A stretch of 47,747 nucleotides of DNA, from contig PBMZ01000011.1 of the NCBI GenBank assembly GCA_002722955.1, positions 1-47,747 on the forward strand, read 5' to 3'. The notes beneath the pieces are model-generated. The model saw only the letters and a list, made by a program, of their open reading frames with translations. It was not told the DNA's origin and did no database searches. This document shows positions 15,145 to 24,470 of the stretch, one piece after another; position 1 is the stretch's first letter, and each line of letters starts with the position of its first letter. Origin of the DNA: Planctomycetaceae bacterium. Lineage in GTDB: Bacteria > Planctomycetota > Planctomycetia > Planctomycetales > Planctomycetaceae. A program made the position numbers and the translations under genes.

Positions 15145-18066
15145 ATGGCGGAATTGGCCGAGTCCCCGTCGGCACTGACGGTCACAATTGACGGAAACGA
15201 AATTCAAGTTCCACCCGGCACGACGATTTGGGATGCGGCGCGGGATGCAGGGATTGAGATTCCCGTGCTTTGTCATCAGCCGGGCCTTGATCCCGTTGGC
15301 GTTTGCCGGATGTGTGTTGTCGACGTGGGCGAGCGGGTGTTGGCCGCGTCTTGTATGCGCGAGTGTCAGGACGGACAGATTGTTGAGACGAACTCAACTA
15401 GCGTTCGCGAGCATCGGCGAGTGTTGACGCAATTGTTATTGAGCGAGCATCCGTTGCCGTGCGAAAAGGAAAAGTCTACGGCTGACGATGAGCTTGACCA
15501 GTTGGCCCGACAATTTGATCTTTTGCCCAGCGACGGTGAAGCGCCGGTAGGTTCAACACCTGAATTTCTCAAGCCGCGATTTGCTGAAGTTGATCAGAGC
15601 CAAACCGATGACGAAGAAGCAAGGCGCGCGGTCGATCATTCGTCACCTGTCATCTCCGTCGATCATCAAGCGTGCATTTTGTGTGATCGATGCATTCGAG
15701 CGTGCAACGACATCCAATCCAACGAGGTTATTGGTCGCAGCGGAAAGGGATTCGCGGCGCAAATCGCTTTTGATTTGAACAACCCAATGGGCGAGAGTAC
15801 GTGTGTTTCGTGTGGTGAATGTGTCAGTTCTTGCCCGACCGGAGCGCTCACGCAGAAGCAGATCACGTTGCCGGTGATTTCGAAGGACGAGCTTCAAGCA
15901 ACCGACAGTGTTTGTCCTTACTGCGGAGTCGGCTGTGCGGTGACTTTTCATTCCAAGGACAATCGCATTGTGATGGCCGAGGGAAGAGAGAGTCCCGTCA
16001 ATGACAGTCGATTGTGTGTCAAGGGCCGCTATGGATGGGACTACACCAGTCATCCTCAACGATTGACGAAGCCGTTGATTCGTCGCGAGTCCGCTTATCC
16101 AAAGGGGCCGCTGTCGAACGAAGTGCGAGAGTCGATTCAAGACAACCGTAAACCTGGCGGCATCGTTGATTACGACGAAGTGATGCCAGCATTTCGCGAG
16201 GCGACATGGGAAGAAGCCTTGGACCTTGTCGGAGAGCGGCTGAACGCGATCAAGGCCAAACAGGGAAGCAGTGCGCTGGCTGGTTTTGGGTCGGCGAAGT
16301 GCTCGAACGAGGAAGCATACCTATTTCAAAAGCTCGTCCGCGCCGGCTTCGGAACGAACAACGTCGATCACTGCACTCGATTGTGCCATGCATCATCAGT
16401 GGCCGCGTTGATGGAGACGATTGGTTCTGGCGCCGTCACAAACGTCTTTGCAGATGTCGAGAACGCGGCCGTTGCCCTGGTGACAGGATCAAATACCACC
16501 GCGAATCATCCGGTGGCAGCAACATTTATCAAGGAAGCTGCGAAACGACAGGCAGACTTGATTGTTGTTGATGTCCGCCGCCATGAGCTTGCTGATTTTG
16601 CTAAGCACTTCGCGCAGATTAAGCCTGGAACGGATGTGGCTTTTTATAACGGGGTCATGCACGAGCTTATTGCCAATGATTGGATTGATGCGTCTTACAT
16701 TGAGAAGCACACTGAGAATTTCGAGGAATTGAAAGCGATGCTGATGGCGGATTACTCGCCAGAAGCTGCCTCAAGTATTTGTGGAGTTCCCGCGTGTGAG
16801 ATTCACGCCATCGCCAAAACGATCGGCAAGACCACTTCGCCTGATACTGATGACGGCATGATCGTCTTTTGGGGTATGGGGATTTCTCAGCATACGACGG
16901 GCACTGATAATGCTCGTTGCCTGATTTCGCTGTGTCTGATGACGGGCAATGTTGGCCGTGAGGGAACGGGGCTACATCCATTGCGCGGACAGAACAATGT
17001 TCAAGGTGCTAGCGATGCCGGCTTAATACCGATGGTGTATCCCGATTATCAGCCGGTTACGAACGAAGCTACTAGAGAAAAATTCGAGCAGGCTTGGGGC
17101 ATGTCACTTGATCACGATCCGGGGCTAACGGTTGTTGAGATCATGCACGGGGCCCTGAATAAGACAATCCAGGGAATGTATATCGTGGGTGAAAATCCGT
17201 TTATATCTGATCCAAACGTCAACAAGGTTCGCAAGGCACTCGCAAGTTTGGATTTCTTGGTTGTTCAGGACATCTTTTTGACGGAGACGGCAGAGTTCGC
17301 TGATGTCATCTTACCAGCTAGCACTTACTTTGAAAAAACCGGCACCTACACCAACACAGACCGGCGTATTCAGTTGGGACGACAAGTGCTGGATTCACCC
17401 GGTGAAGCACGAGAAGACTGGCGAATCATCTGCGAAATCGGAAGCCGTATTGGACTCGAAATGAACTATGAGTCTTCAGCGGATGTGTTTCAGGAATTTG
17501 CGTCGTTGACGAAGAACTATCAGGAGCTGACGCATCAAAACCTTGGTCCCACCGGCAAGCTTTGGCCGTGCCCCGATCCAGACAACGCTGACGGCATCCA
17601 GATCTTGTTTGGTGAAGGATTCCCAACATCGAGTGGTCGTGGCAAATTCGTTGCTTGTCCATTTCAGCCGGCGGATGAATTACCGAATGACGAATACAGT
17701 TTTATTCTGAACACCGGTCGCGTCTTAGAGCACTGGCACACCGGCAGCATGACCCGCCGTAGTTACGCCCTGAACGCGATCGAGCCATCGGCATTTGCAG
17801 CAATGAATCCTGATGACCTAAATAGTCTTGATGTGGCCAATCAATCGACGGTACGCGTCAGCAGTCGGCGTGGCGCTATCGAGTTGACCGTGCGAGCAGA
17901 CGATTCGGTCAAGCCTGGCTGCATCTTTATCCCGTTCCACTTCCGAGAAGCTGCTGCCAACGTACTCACAACGGACGCATTGGATCCGTTTGGCAAGATT
18001 CCCGAATTCAAATTCTGTGCGGTGAAGGTTGAGCCGGCGGAATCGTTGGCTGGAGTCAGTGAGTGA
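15145..18066 (+). CDS. Formate dehydrogenase alpha subunit (Cys type, molybdopterin, with N-terminal ferredoxin domains)
   Basis: The 973-residue protein has the domain order of soluble FdhA/FdhF-like enzymes. An N-terminal [2Fe-2S] domain (CHQPGLDPVGVCRMC... about residues 48-75) is followed by an NDH-1 G-type Fe-S segment, two [4Fe-4S] motifs (CILCDRCIRAC and CVSCGECVSSCP, about 176-230), the catalytic-domain cluster CPYCGVGC, and then the molybdopterin oxidoreductase and molybdopterin-binding domains. The residue equivalent to the active-site selenocysteine is Cys414 in TRLCHASSV, so no Sec decoding is needed. Its role is oxidation of formate to CO2 with transfer of electrons through the Fe-S chain. 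NADH-binding (FdhB-like) subunits are not adjacent, so the electron acceptor is unclear. With the beta-RFAP synthase and Fae homologue in this window, it fits the last step of H4MPT-linked C1 oxidation. GGAG precedes the ATG. Confidence 0.92.
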   Translation: MAELAESPSALTVTIDGNEIQVPPGTTIWDAARDAGIEIPVLCHQPGLDPVGVCRMCVVDVGERVLAASCMRECQDGQIVETNSTSVREHRRVLTQLLLSEHPLPCEKEKSTADDELDQLARQFDLLPSDGEAPVGSTPEFLKPRFAEVDQSQTDDEEARRAVDHSSPVISVDHQACILCDRCIRACNDIQSNEVIGRSGKGFAAQIAFDLNNPMGESTCVSCGECVSSCPTGALTQKQITLPVISKDELQATDSVCPYCGVGCAVTFHSKDNRIVMAEGRESPVNDSRLCVKGRYGWDYTSHPQRLTKPLIRRESAYPKGPLSNEVRESIQDNRKPGGIVDYDEVMPAFREATWEEALDLVGERLNAIKAKQGSSALAGFGSAKCSNEEAYLFQKLVRAGFGTNNVDHCTRLCHASSVAALMETIGSGAVTNVFADVENAAVALVTGSNTTANHPVAATFIKEAAKRQADLIVVDVRRHELADFAKHFAQIKPGTDVAFYNGVMHELIANDWIDASYIEKHTENFEELKAMLMADYSPEAASSICGVPACEIHAIAKTIGKTTSPDTDDGMIVFWGMGISQHTTGTDNARCLISLCLMTGNVGREGTGLHPLRGQNNVQGASDAGLIPMVYPDYQPVTNEATREKFEQAWGMSLDHDPGLTVVEIMHGALNKTIQGMYIVGENPFISDPNVNKVRKALASLDFLVVQDIFLTETAEFADVILPASTYFEKTGTYTNTDRRIQLGRQVLDSPGEAREDWRIICEIGSRIGLEMNYESSADVFQEFASLTKNYQELTHQNLGPTGKLWPCPDPDNADGIQILFGEGFPTSSGRGKFVACPFQPADELPNDEYSFILNTGRVLEHWHTGSMTRRSYALNAIEPSAFAAMNPDDLNSLDVANQSTVRVSSRRGAIELTVRADDSVKPGCIFIPFHFREAAANVLTTDALDPFGKIPEFKFCAVKVEPAESLAGVSE

Positions 18067-18067
18067 C

Positions 18068-18128
18068 GTTTAACTCGTCACAGGCGAGGACATTCTTAGA
18101 TATCCTCGCCTACGGCTACGGGTTAAAC
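18068..18128. terminator. Nested hairpin between convergent genes (probable bidirectional terminator or intergenic repeat)
   Basis: An outer pair GTTTAAC (18068-18074) / GTTAAAC (18122-18128) encloses an inner perfect 9-bp pair AGGCGAGGA (18082-18090) / TCCTCGCCT (18103-18111). It sits between the convergent fdh and ogt genes. No long T tract follows, so it may be a structured intergenic repeat that also ends transcription. Confidence 0.55.
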
Positions 18129-18154
18129 GAGGCGTCTCGGATGACTAACGCACA

Positions 18155-18679
18155 TCAGCTTTGGCTGCGTGCGAGTTCTCTTTTGAGGAGCTCTTCCTTG
18201 CGAGACAATTCCCAGCGATAACCGCCAAGACCGCCGTCGTTTCGGATGACTCGGTGGCAGGGGATGACAACGGCGATCGGGTTGCTTGCGCAAGCACTCG
18301 CGACGGCGCGAGTTGCTGTTGGTTGCCCGATCATCTCGGCGATCTCTGAATACGTCCGAGTCTCACCGGCAGGGATCTGTTTTAGGGCGTCCCAAACACG
18401 GTGACGAAACTCGGAACCGTGTAGATCGAAAGTGACGTCGTTAAAGTCACCGTTGTTTTCGATTTCACTGATGATTGTAGATAGCGAGGGAAAATCGTTG
18501 GCTGCGAGTTCCTCGAAGCTAGCATTCGGAAACCGCTCGGCAAGTTCGTCGGTCGCGGTTTTCTCGTCATCGGCAAACGTGATGCTGCAAATGCCCTCTT
18601 TGGTCATCGCGATCAGCAAGACTCCCAGCGAAATCTCAGTCGTAACGAATTGAATCTTGTGGAGGTGGCTGGCTTTCAT
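18155..18679 (-). CDS. ogt: Methylated-DNA--[protein]-cysteine S-methyltransferase
   Basis: The 174-residue protein ends with the diagnostic active site IPCHRVIRNDGGLGGYRW, in which the Cys accepts the alkyl group from O6-alkylguanine. Upstream are FRHRVWDALKQIPAGETRTYSEIA and the helix-turn-helix GQPTATRAVASACASNPIAV, which bind and flip the base. The N-terminal about 85 residues are the usual poorly conserved Ogt N-domain. It is a suicide repair protein in the cytoplasm. The length is right for Ogt (about 160-180). It is the last gene of a same-strand group, 37 bases after the thioredoxin/PDZ gene, and no Ada-type regulator domain is fused to it. Confidence 0.95.
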   Translation of the reverse strand: MKASHLHKIQFVTTEISLGVLLIAMTKEGICSITFADDEKTATDELAERFPNASFEELAANDFPSLSTIISEIENNGDFNDVTFDLHGSEFRHRVWDALKQIPAGETRTYSEIAEMIGQPTATRAVASACASNPIAVVIPCHRVIRNDGGLGGYRWELSRKEELLKRELARSQS

Positions 18680-18716
18680 CGATCAATCTCCTATTGAAGC
18701 GGGGTATCTCGCGGCA

Positions 18717-20054
18717 CTACTCGACCAGTTTAATTGACAGATTTTTTCGCTGGCCGTTTCGCAAAACGGTGATTGGCAATTCTTCACCGATCTTGTAATT
18801 CAGTTTGATGTGCAAGTTGAAGTGTCGGTGCGTCATCTTCATCGGCTTGCCTTCTAACGCGATGACGATGTCGCCTTGGCGTAGGCCCGAATTACGAGCA
18901 GCTCGACCACCGGCGGAACCAGTGTTGATCCACTTGACGATTAACGCACCTTGATCTTCTGGCAAGCGGTTCTTGCGTCGATCAGCGGCCGTGACGGGAG
19001 GCATCCAAACACGCAGCTTCGGAGAAATCGACCACATTGAACCACGCCAGGAGATATCCGATTTCTTCCAGCCTTTAGTCAACGCGACAGTTTGCTCGCC
19101 TTTGGTAGTCCTGATTTTGACCGTGTCATCGCCGTAGGAAAGATGGTGGAGCACCCATTGGATATCCGCGATGGATGCGATGGCTTGGCCGTTGACGTGA
19201 GTGACCGACTGGCCAGTCTTGAGACCCGCTTTATCGGCGGCGGACCCTCTCTTGACTGATTTGATTTTTGCACCATCACGAGCATCGATAGAAAGGCCGA
19301 AGTTGTCGGGTAATGGATACCGCCACAACATCTCTTGTGTGTACTTGCCCGATTCCTGAGCTGACATGTTCTGCGCATCGTGAATCATGTGGCAGTGAAT
19401 GCAGTTGCGTCGACTGGTCGTGCCTTTTAGTTTTGACTTGTTGATCATGCCCGGCATTTCTAGGGCAGTCTTGTAGTTCTTCCGCTTGGGGAGCTTTCCT
19501 TTTAGTTCCGTAGCGTTCGCTGGATAGCCAGCGTGAAGCTTCAGGACGCGTTCCATGGTTTTCTCAAGACCGACCATCGAGTTGAATGACTCTGGACCAT
19601 CGGCGCTCTGAGTTCCGTAGCGAGCGTAGACCGCGCCATCGGCGTTGATGAACATGGCTGCCCAGTTCAAGTCGAAGTCGAACTCGAACAGTGACAGGTC
19701 AACGCCTTTCATCTCGACCTGTCGCACCGAGACGAACTTCTGTCGCGCCAACTGATGAACGCGTTCGTTGCCCTTGGCGACTTCTGCGTCGAAGCCCATG
19801 CACGCTTTGCACGGCACACATCGAAACGTGACGAAGATCGGTTTATTCTCTTTACGAGCGATCTTCTTGGCCGTTTCGATGTCGTTATAAATCCAGATGT
19901 CCGTGCCCGTCCCGTTTTCGTCTTTGAGGTCAGTTCGCAATCGGATTCGATCGCGATCAATCCGCAGAGCTTCTTCGCGGTCGGCAGCCTCAAGCAGAAT
20001 CGGGCAAGTAACAAACGCAAGCAACACGAATGAAAGCGCGGACCAGTTAGGCAT
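18717..20054 (-). CDS. Exported thioredoxin-like / c-heme / double PDZ fusion protein
   Basis: Starting at ATG 20054 (GGAGA about 8 bases before it) the protein has 445 residues and a signal peptide ending near LLEAAD. The frame extends 30 codons upstream, but that part has no export features. Residues about 55-180 form a thioredoxin-like domain with CVPC (Cys79, Cys82) followed by another Cys. A CIHCH heme-attachment motif lies at about 218-222. Two PDZ domains follow, at about 260-330 (DGAKIKSVKRGSAADKAGLKTGQ) and 365-445 (GGRAARNSGLRQGDIVIALEGKP). It could sense or handle redox state or disulfides outside the membrane, with the PDZ domains binding protein C-termini. The combination is recognisable by parts, but I know of no assigned function. 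Confidence 0.82.
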   Translation of the reverse strand: MPNWSALSFVLLAFVTCPILLEAADREEALRIDRDRIRLRTDLKDENGTGTDIWIYNDIETAKKIARKENKPIFVTFRCVPCKACMGFDAEVAKGNERVHQLARQKFVSVRQVEMKGVDLSLFEFDFDLNWAAMFINADGAVYARYGTQSADGPESFNSMVGLEKTMERVLKLHAGYPANATELKGKLPKRKNYKTALEMPGMINKSKLKGTTSRRNCIHCHMIHDAQNMSAQESGKYTQEMLWRYPLPDNFGLSIDARDGAKIKSVKRGSAADKAGLKTGQSVTHVNGQAIASIADIQWVLHHLSYGDDTVKIRTTKGEQTVALTKGWKKSDISWRGSMWSISPKLRVWMPPVTAADRRKNRLPEDQGALIVKWINTGSAGGRAARNSGLRQGDIVIALEGKPMKMTHRHFNLHIKLNYKIGEELPITVLRNGQRKNLSIKLVE

Positions 20055-20150
20055 GATCAGATTCTCCGTCAGAAGCGAACACGTATGGTGGATCGACAAG
20101 CCGGAAAGCGACTTCGCTTGGACGGATGCTGTCGTGCTCAGCAAAGATCG

Positions 20151-20585
20151 CTAACTGGACTCTTCAATGATTTGGATTTTGCCTTTGCAGTGCTTGCAGG
20201 CGACCTTAATGCCCTTGTATTTATTGGCAACTCGAAGTTCTTCGGTGCAATGTGGGCACTTGGTGTAAAAATAGTTCTGCTCGATCAAGTCGCTCTTGAT
20301 ATCAAGCAGGAAGGGGCCGTCACAGAACTTGCATTGAACGCTTTGTCCGACATATTTGCGGTTGATACGCAACTCACGATGACAGGCAGGGCAGTCAACG
20401 AAGTATCCTCTGGGCTCGGCTTCCGCCATTGATTCAATCTCTTCAAGCGGTATGAATTGCGGAATTTCGACACTATCGCTTTCGAGGTCCGGATTCAAAA
20501 GGGCTCGGCAAGTTTGGCAATGGATGAGGTTTGCGGGCATATTTTCTCCGCAAACTGGGCAGGGACCTCCAGGCCAAGCAGGCAT
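20151..20585 (-). CDS. Triple zinc-ribbon protein
   Basis: From ATG 20585 (AGGAAG 5 bases upstream) the product is 144 residues. It contains three CxxC...CxxC ribbons: CPVC...CQTC, CPACHRELRINRKY...CKFC and CPHCTEELRVANKY...CKHC. The last two share a KYxGxxVxCKxC pattern that also occurs in the protein at 46363-47346. No catalytic domain or membrane segment is seen. Probably a metal-binding adaptor. The role is unknown, but the gene lies between the PQQ-propeller and thioredoxin/PDZ genes on the same strand. Confidence 0.8.
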   Translation of the reverse strand: MPAWPGGPCPVCGENMPANLIHCQTCRALLNPDLESDSVEIPQFIPLEEIESMAEAEPRGYFVDCPACHRELRINRKYVGQSVQCKFCDGPFLLDIKSDLIEQNYFYTKCPHCTEELRVANKYKGIKVACKHCKGKIQIIEESS

Positions 20586-20679
20586 AACGCTTCCTGTCTC
20601 TTTCAACGACAACACTGAGTATCAATCGATGACGATTCGAACGCCGATCTCAACACCCTGCGGACGTGATTGGCGGTTC

Positions 20680-21909
20680 CTATTTGCCTCGTAGAGCCGC
20701 CAATCGATGATACGACCGCAAGAAAAGTCGACCGTGGGCCACGATCGGGGTTGAGTGTGAAGGGTCGCCAAGATCAACGCTGCCCAAATCGTTAAGCTTA
20801 GGTGTTGCCGACACAACTCGAACTATACCATCTTCGGCAACGCCATAAAGCTTGCCGTCGATGCAAATTGGGGAACCGCTGTAATTTCCGCCGATACGAG
20901 CCCGTTTCAATTCCTTGCCCGTCTTGATGTCAACGCAGGCGACGGTACCTTCGTCATTCCACTCGAACAGCATATCGTTAAACACGATTGGCGTTGGGAC
21001 GTAAGGAATCAATCGCTCTCGGGTCCAACGAATTCGTGGAGCACCATCAGCGTTTAGGCGAACGTCGACAGCGATTTGCTTGACCCCATAACGTCCACCT
21101 TGTCCACAGGATGCAATGATCAATCCCGCACCGTAAACGGGCGAGGCAACTGTTCGCAGAGGAAACGTGCCTGCATTCCAGTTCTTGCGTCCGGTCAGTG
21201 GATCGAGACTTGTGACACCAGTGGCTCCGCTGACAACGATCAATTGAGCGTCATCGTTCTTGCCCTTAACGATTCGAGGTGTTGCGTATGAAGTCTTTCG
21301 GTATTTGCGCTCGATGCTCCAGCGAGTTTTCCCGTTTTCTGCATTCAGTGCAATGATGGAACTTGGCCCCTTTTGATCATTGGCAACGATCAAAAGCCCA
21401 TCAAAAAGGATTGGCGAGACACCCAAACCATGTTGGCTATCAAATTCGCCGACGTCGCGCTGCCAACTGAATTCACCATCCAGCGTGTACGCCAAGATCA
21501 GATAAGTCTCTTTGTCGGCGAATGAGAAGTAGACCAATTTACCATCGGTCACCGGCGTGGATGATGCCCAGCTACTCTTGGGATGCTTATGGCTCTTGTT
21601 CAGCGTAACGGTCTTCGTCCAGAGCTGCTTGCCCGTTTCGGTATCGATGCAGAAGATGTATCTTTGGGCACCTTCATCGATTGCCGAGGTTGCGAAGAGC
21701 TTCTTTTCCCAGACGATTGGTTGAGCATGGCCGACTCCGGGCAACTCGATGTTCCACTCGTAGTCGTTCGCGGTCCAGGTTGTTGGGATGCCTTTCTGGT
21801 CAGAGACGCCCGTGCCATCCGTCCCACGAAAACGCGGCCAGTTCTCGGCCTGAGTTAGCGACGCCGATAAAACCAAAACCAGTCCAACCAGCCCAAGTCG
21901 ATTCAACAT
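20680..21909 (-). CDS. Exported PQQ-type beta-propeller protein
   Basis: Using ATG 21909 (AGGAG 6 bases before it) the protein has 409 residues and a signal peptide ending near TQAEN. Repeated blade motifs are visible: FCIDTETGKQLWTKTV, LAYTLDGEFSWQRDV, IALNAENGKTRWSIE, TSLDPLTGRKNWNAG and ACVDIKTGKELKRARI. These are the signature of PQQ-binding-like or BamB-like seven- to eight-bladed propellers. Proteins of this kind are abundant and secreted in planctomycetes. No dehydrogenase calcium/PQQ active site can be identified, so a binding or scaffold role is more likely than enzymatic activity. A 12-residue in-frame extension upstream is not needed. Confidence 0.87.
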   Translation of the reverse strand: MLNRLGLVGLVLVLSASLTQAENWPRFRGTDGTGVSDQKGIPTTWTANDYEWNIELPGVGHAQPIVWEKKLFATSAIDEGAQRYIFCIDTETGKQLWTKTVTLNKSHKHPKSSWASSTPVTDGKLVYFSFADKETYLILAYTLDGEFSWQRDVGEFDSQHGLGVSPILFDGLLIVANDQKGPSSIIALNAENGKTRWSIERKYRKTSYATPRIVKGKNDDAQLIVVSGATGVTSLDPLTGRKNWNAGTFPLRTVASPVYGAGLIIASCGQGGRYGVKQIAVDVRLNADGAPRIRWTRERLIPYVPTPIVFNDMLFEWNDEGTVACVDIKTGKELKRARIGGNYSGSPICIDGKLYGVAEDGIVRVVSATPKLNDLGSVDLGDPSHSTPIVAHGRLFLRSYHRLAALRGK

Positions 21910-22347
21910 TGATACTCCTGAGATTTGCAGTGGCCATCTGGCCAAAACGACCCGTCAATCACTACAACTTTCACGATCCGCAAAGTTGCCCTAATCCTCT
22001 AGGTAGCATGACGGATTCGGTTAACAAGTTCAAGCTGTTAAAACGTCGCGCAGGTGAAACGATGTCCAACGAAGTGTGATTGCTGGAATCAAAGTTGAGT
22101 TGGTCCGACGCAAACCGCTTGCTCGCAAGAAGATAGCAGATCAGCAGACCACCTTGTACTGATGGGGATAGTTGGAGTCGAAATTCGTTCTGCTATCCGT
22201 GACTATGAGCTCTGACTCGCCGAATGAGTCCAGGTTAGGCAAAGTGAATTGCCTGACGGCCCTGAAACCGAGGCCTTGCCCCGTGAATTTCGAAATACTC
22301 GCTTGCGAGTCCGATTTCGGGTGCGATAATCTTCTGACTGTTGCGAA
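21910..22347. other. Divergent intergenic gap of about 440 bp
   Basis: The gap separates the PQQ-propeller gene (minus) from the sigma54-activator gene (plus) and must hold promoters for both. I found no strong hairpin, repeat or RNA gene. Short open frames here (for example on the minus strand at 22141-22422) lack family features and overlap the next gene. Confidence 0.5.
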
Positions 22348-24468
22348 ATGCAACGCTTTTGGCTGAGTCGGCAAGTGGCAAAGCTCACTAAGATCGAATT
22401 TGCCAAATCCCATCCCTTTCACTCCCAGGATTTCGCGCTCGTGTCATCTGTCGTAGAAGGATCCCAAATTGCCTATTTGGTTCTCCGCGAGGGGAATCGT
22501 TGGCGAGACGTTTTTCGTCTGACGCCCGGCCAAGTCACAACGGTTGGCCGGGCTCCGACGAATCGGATCGTGCTGCGCGACGAAATCTGCAGCCGCAACC
22601 ACTGTGAAGTGTTTCAGACCGGTGCCAAGTGGACGGTGCGCGATCTTGGCAGCCGGAATGGTACGCTGATCGATACGAAGCAGATCGATAGGGATTGGGA
22701 ATTGGAAGAGGGCAACATTATCCAGATCGGCTCGTGCGATTTGGGTTTCACGTTCGATCTTTCGAAGTCATTCCCAGAGCTTGATGTCAACGAAAGTCGT
22801 AGTTACGAGGTTGGCGGCGACACCGTTGACATTGTGATCGATGAACAGGACTCATCGGTCGAGCCTGAGATCACTCACCGACGACGCCGTACGCGTTATC
22901 ATCCGGCCAGCGCGATTGAAATCCTTGGACGTGACCGCATCAGCCAGATGTTGGGCAAGCTCTATCAGCTAGCCTTCGACATGGCGGGGGCCAAGGACGA
23001 AGAACAGCTCGCCGATTTCGTGTTGGGTGGATTGGTAACGGGCACAGGTGCTGACATCGGCGCAATGTTGTTACTTCAAGCTCCGGCAACGGACGAAGCC
23101 AAACCGTCTCAGCTCCGCGTCGTTGGCTACAAAGCCACCGAGGACGTCGCCTATCAAAAGGTGTCCGATTATCTGTCGAGCGTTGTGCTTGGCGATCGCG
23201 AAGCTGTGTTGGCTCGAGACATCGCAGATGATAGTCGGTTGGCTGGTCGAGACAGCTTGGGCGAGATTTTTGCCAAGAGTGTCATCTGCGCTCCAATTCG
23301 CACCAATGACGCGATCTTGGGCTTAATCCATTTATACTCGACCAGCGCTAAGGTACGTTTAGATCCTGATGATCTTGAGTTCACGTTGTCGGTCGCGGAT
23401 CAACTTTCGGTGGCTCTTGAGAATCTGAAAGAAAAGGAATCACTTGCGACTGGTCTGGCTCGCGCACAAGATGAAGCTCAGATCTTGCGAGACCAGTTGG
23501 CCATCGAAAGCGATTTGGTCGGCGAAAGTTCGTCGATGAACCAGCTCAACGAACAGATTGCCCTCATCGCCCCGACTGATGCAACGGCACTGATTCGCGG
23601 CGAGAGTGGTGTTGGCAAGGAGTTGGTGGCTCGAGCAATCCACTTCAGCAGCCAGCGAAAGAACGCGCCATTCGTCTGCATGAACTGCGCGGCTCTCAGC
23701 GAAACGCTCTTGGAAAGCGAACTATTCGGTCACGAAAAAGGGTCTTTTACTGGCGCGACGAAGAGGAAATTGGGCAAGTTTGAACAGGCACACGGTGGCA
23801 CGTTGTTCTTGGATGAAGTCGGTGAAATGAGCCTTGGCATTCAAGCTAAGTTTCTGCGCGTCCTAGAAGGTCATCAATTTGAACGCGTCGGCGGTAGCTC
23901 GCCGATCGAGGTCGATGTTCGAGTCGTCGCGGCTACGAATCGCGATTTGGAAGAGGCTATTGAGGAAAAGAAATTCCGCCAAGACCTGTACTTCCGATTG
24001 TACGTGGTCAAGATCGACGTCGAACCGCTTCGCGATCGGCAGTCGGACATTCCTATCTTGGCCAATTACTTCTTGCAGAAATCAGCCAGCCGTTCGAACC
24101 CGCAAGTCCGCGGCTTCACCCCAGAGGCACTCCAAGCGCTGATGCAGCACAATTGGCCGGGTAACGTCAGAGAGCTGAAGAACACAGTCGAGCGAACTGT
24201 GATCTTGTGCCGCAGCGATCAGATCGACGCGTCGGACATTCAACTGTCGACGTCGCTCAGTAGCCCATCGGAACCAGTCGCACCAGCAGCAGCCGCGACT
24301 TCAGCCGGGGCAAGTGAAGTGTCCTTGGAAGAGCTTGAGAAGCAGCACATTCTGTCGACGCTCGACAATACGAACTGGAACAAGTCCAAGGCCGCACAGA
24401 TTCTTGGCATCGAGCGTTCCACGTTAGACCGCAAGTTGAAGCGGTACAACGTTACGCGTCCGTTGTAA
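22348..24468 (+). CDS. FHA-GAF-sigma54 interaction AAA+ transcriptional activator with Fis-type HTH
   Basis: The 706-residue reading contains, in order, four parts. An FHA domain (about 41-130; [29 protein letters not shown]) reads phosphothreonine. A GAF domain (about 190-360) follows. The AAA+ sigma54 activator domain (about 395-625) has Walker A GESGVGKE, a GSFTGA sigma54 loop (GAFTGA variant), Walker [12 protein letters not shown], and an arginine-finger region ending [14 protein letters not shown]. The C-terminal Fis helix-turn-helix has [21 protein letters not shown]. It should open sigma54 promoters in response to a phospho-signal or ligand. The start is uncertain: ATG 22348 adds 40 residues with no domain, GTG 22441 is possible, and an ATT at 22468 with a well-placed GAAGGA (22456-22461) would begin exactly at the FHA domain. 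Target genes are not evident. Confidence 0.92.
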   Translation: MQRFWLSRQVAKLTKIEFAKSHPFHSQDFALVSSVVEGSQIAYLVLREGNRWRDVFRLTPGQVTTVGRAPTNRIVLRDEICSRNHCEVFQTGAKWTVRDLGSRNGTLIDTKQIDRDWELEEGNIIQIGSCDLGFTFDLSKSFPELDVNESRSYEVGGDTVDIVIDEQDSSVEPEITHRRRRTRYHPASAIEILGRDRISQMLGKLYQLAFDMAGAKDEEQLADFVLGGLVTGTGADIGAMLLLQAPATDEAKPSQLRVVGYKATEDVAYQKVSDYLSSVVLGDREAVLARDIADDSRLAGRDSLGEIFAKSVICAPIRTNDAILGLIHLYSTSAKVRLDPDDLEFTLSVADQLSVALENLKEKESLATGLARAQDEAQILRDQLAIESDLVGESSSMNQLNEQIALIAPTDATALIRGESGVGKELVARAIHFSSQRKNAPFVCMNCAALSETLLESELFGHEKGSFTGATKRKLGKFEQAHGGTLFLDEVGEMSLGIQAKFLRVLEGHQFERVGGSSPIEVDVRVVAATNRDLEEAIEEKKFRQDLYFRLYVVKIDVEPLRDRQSDIPILANYFLQKSASRSNPQVRGFTPEALQALMQHNWPGNVRELKNTVERTVILCRSDQIDASDIQLSTSLSSPSEPVAPAAAATSAGASEVSLEELEKQHILSTLDNTNWNKSKAAQILGIERSTLDRKLKRYNVTRPL

Positions 24469-24470
24469 CC

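Noticed and set aside
16384..16386. Selenocysteine in formate dehydrogenase
   Set aside because: The active-site codon is TGC (Cys), and the frame has no internal TGA.
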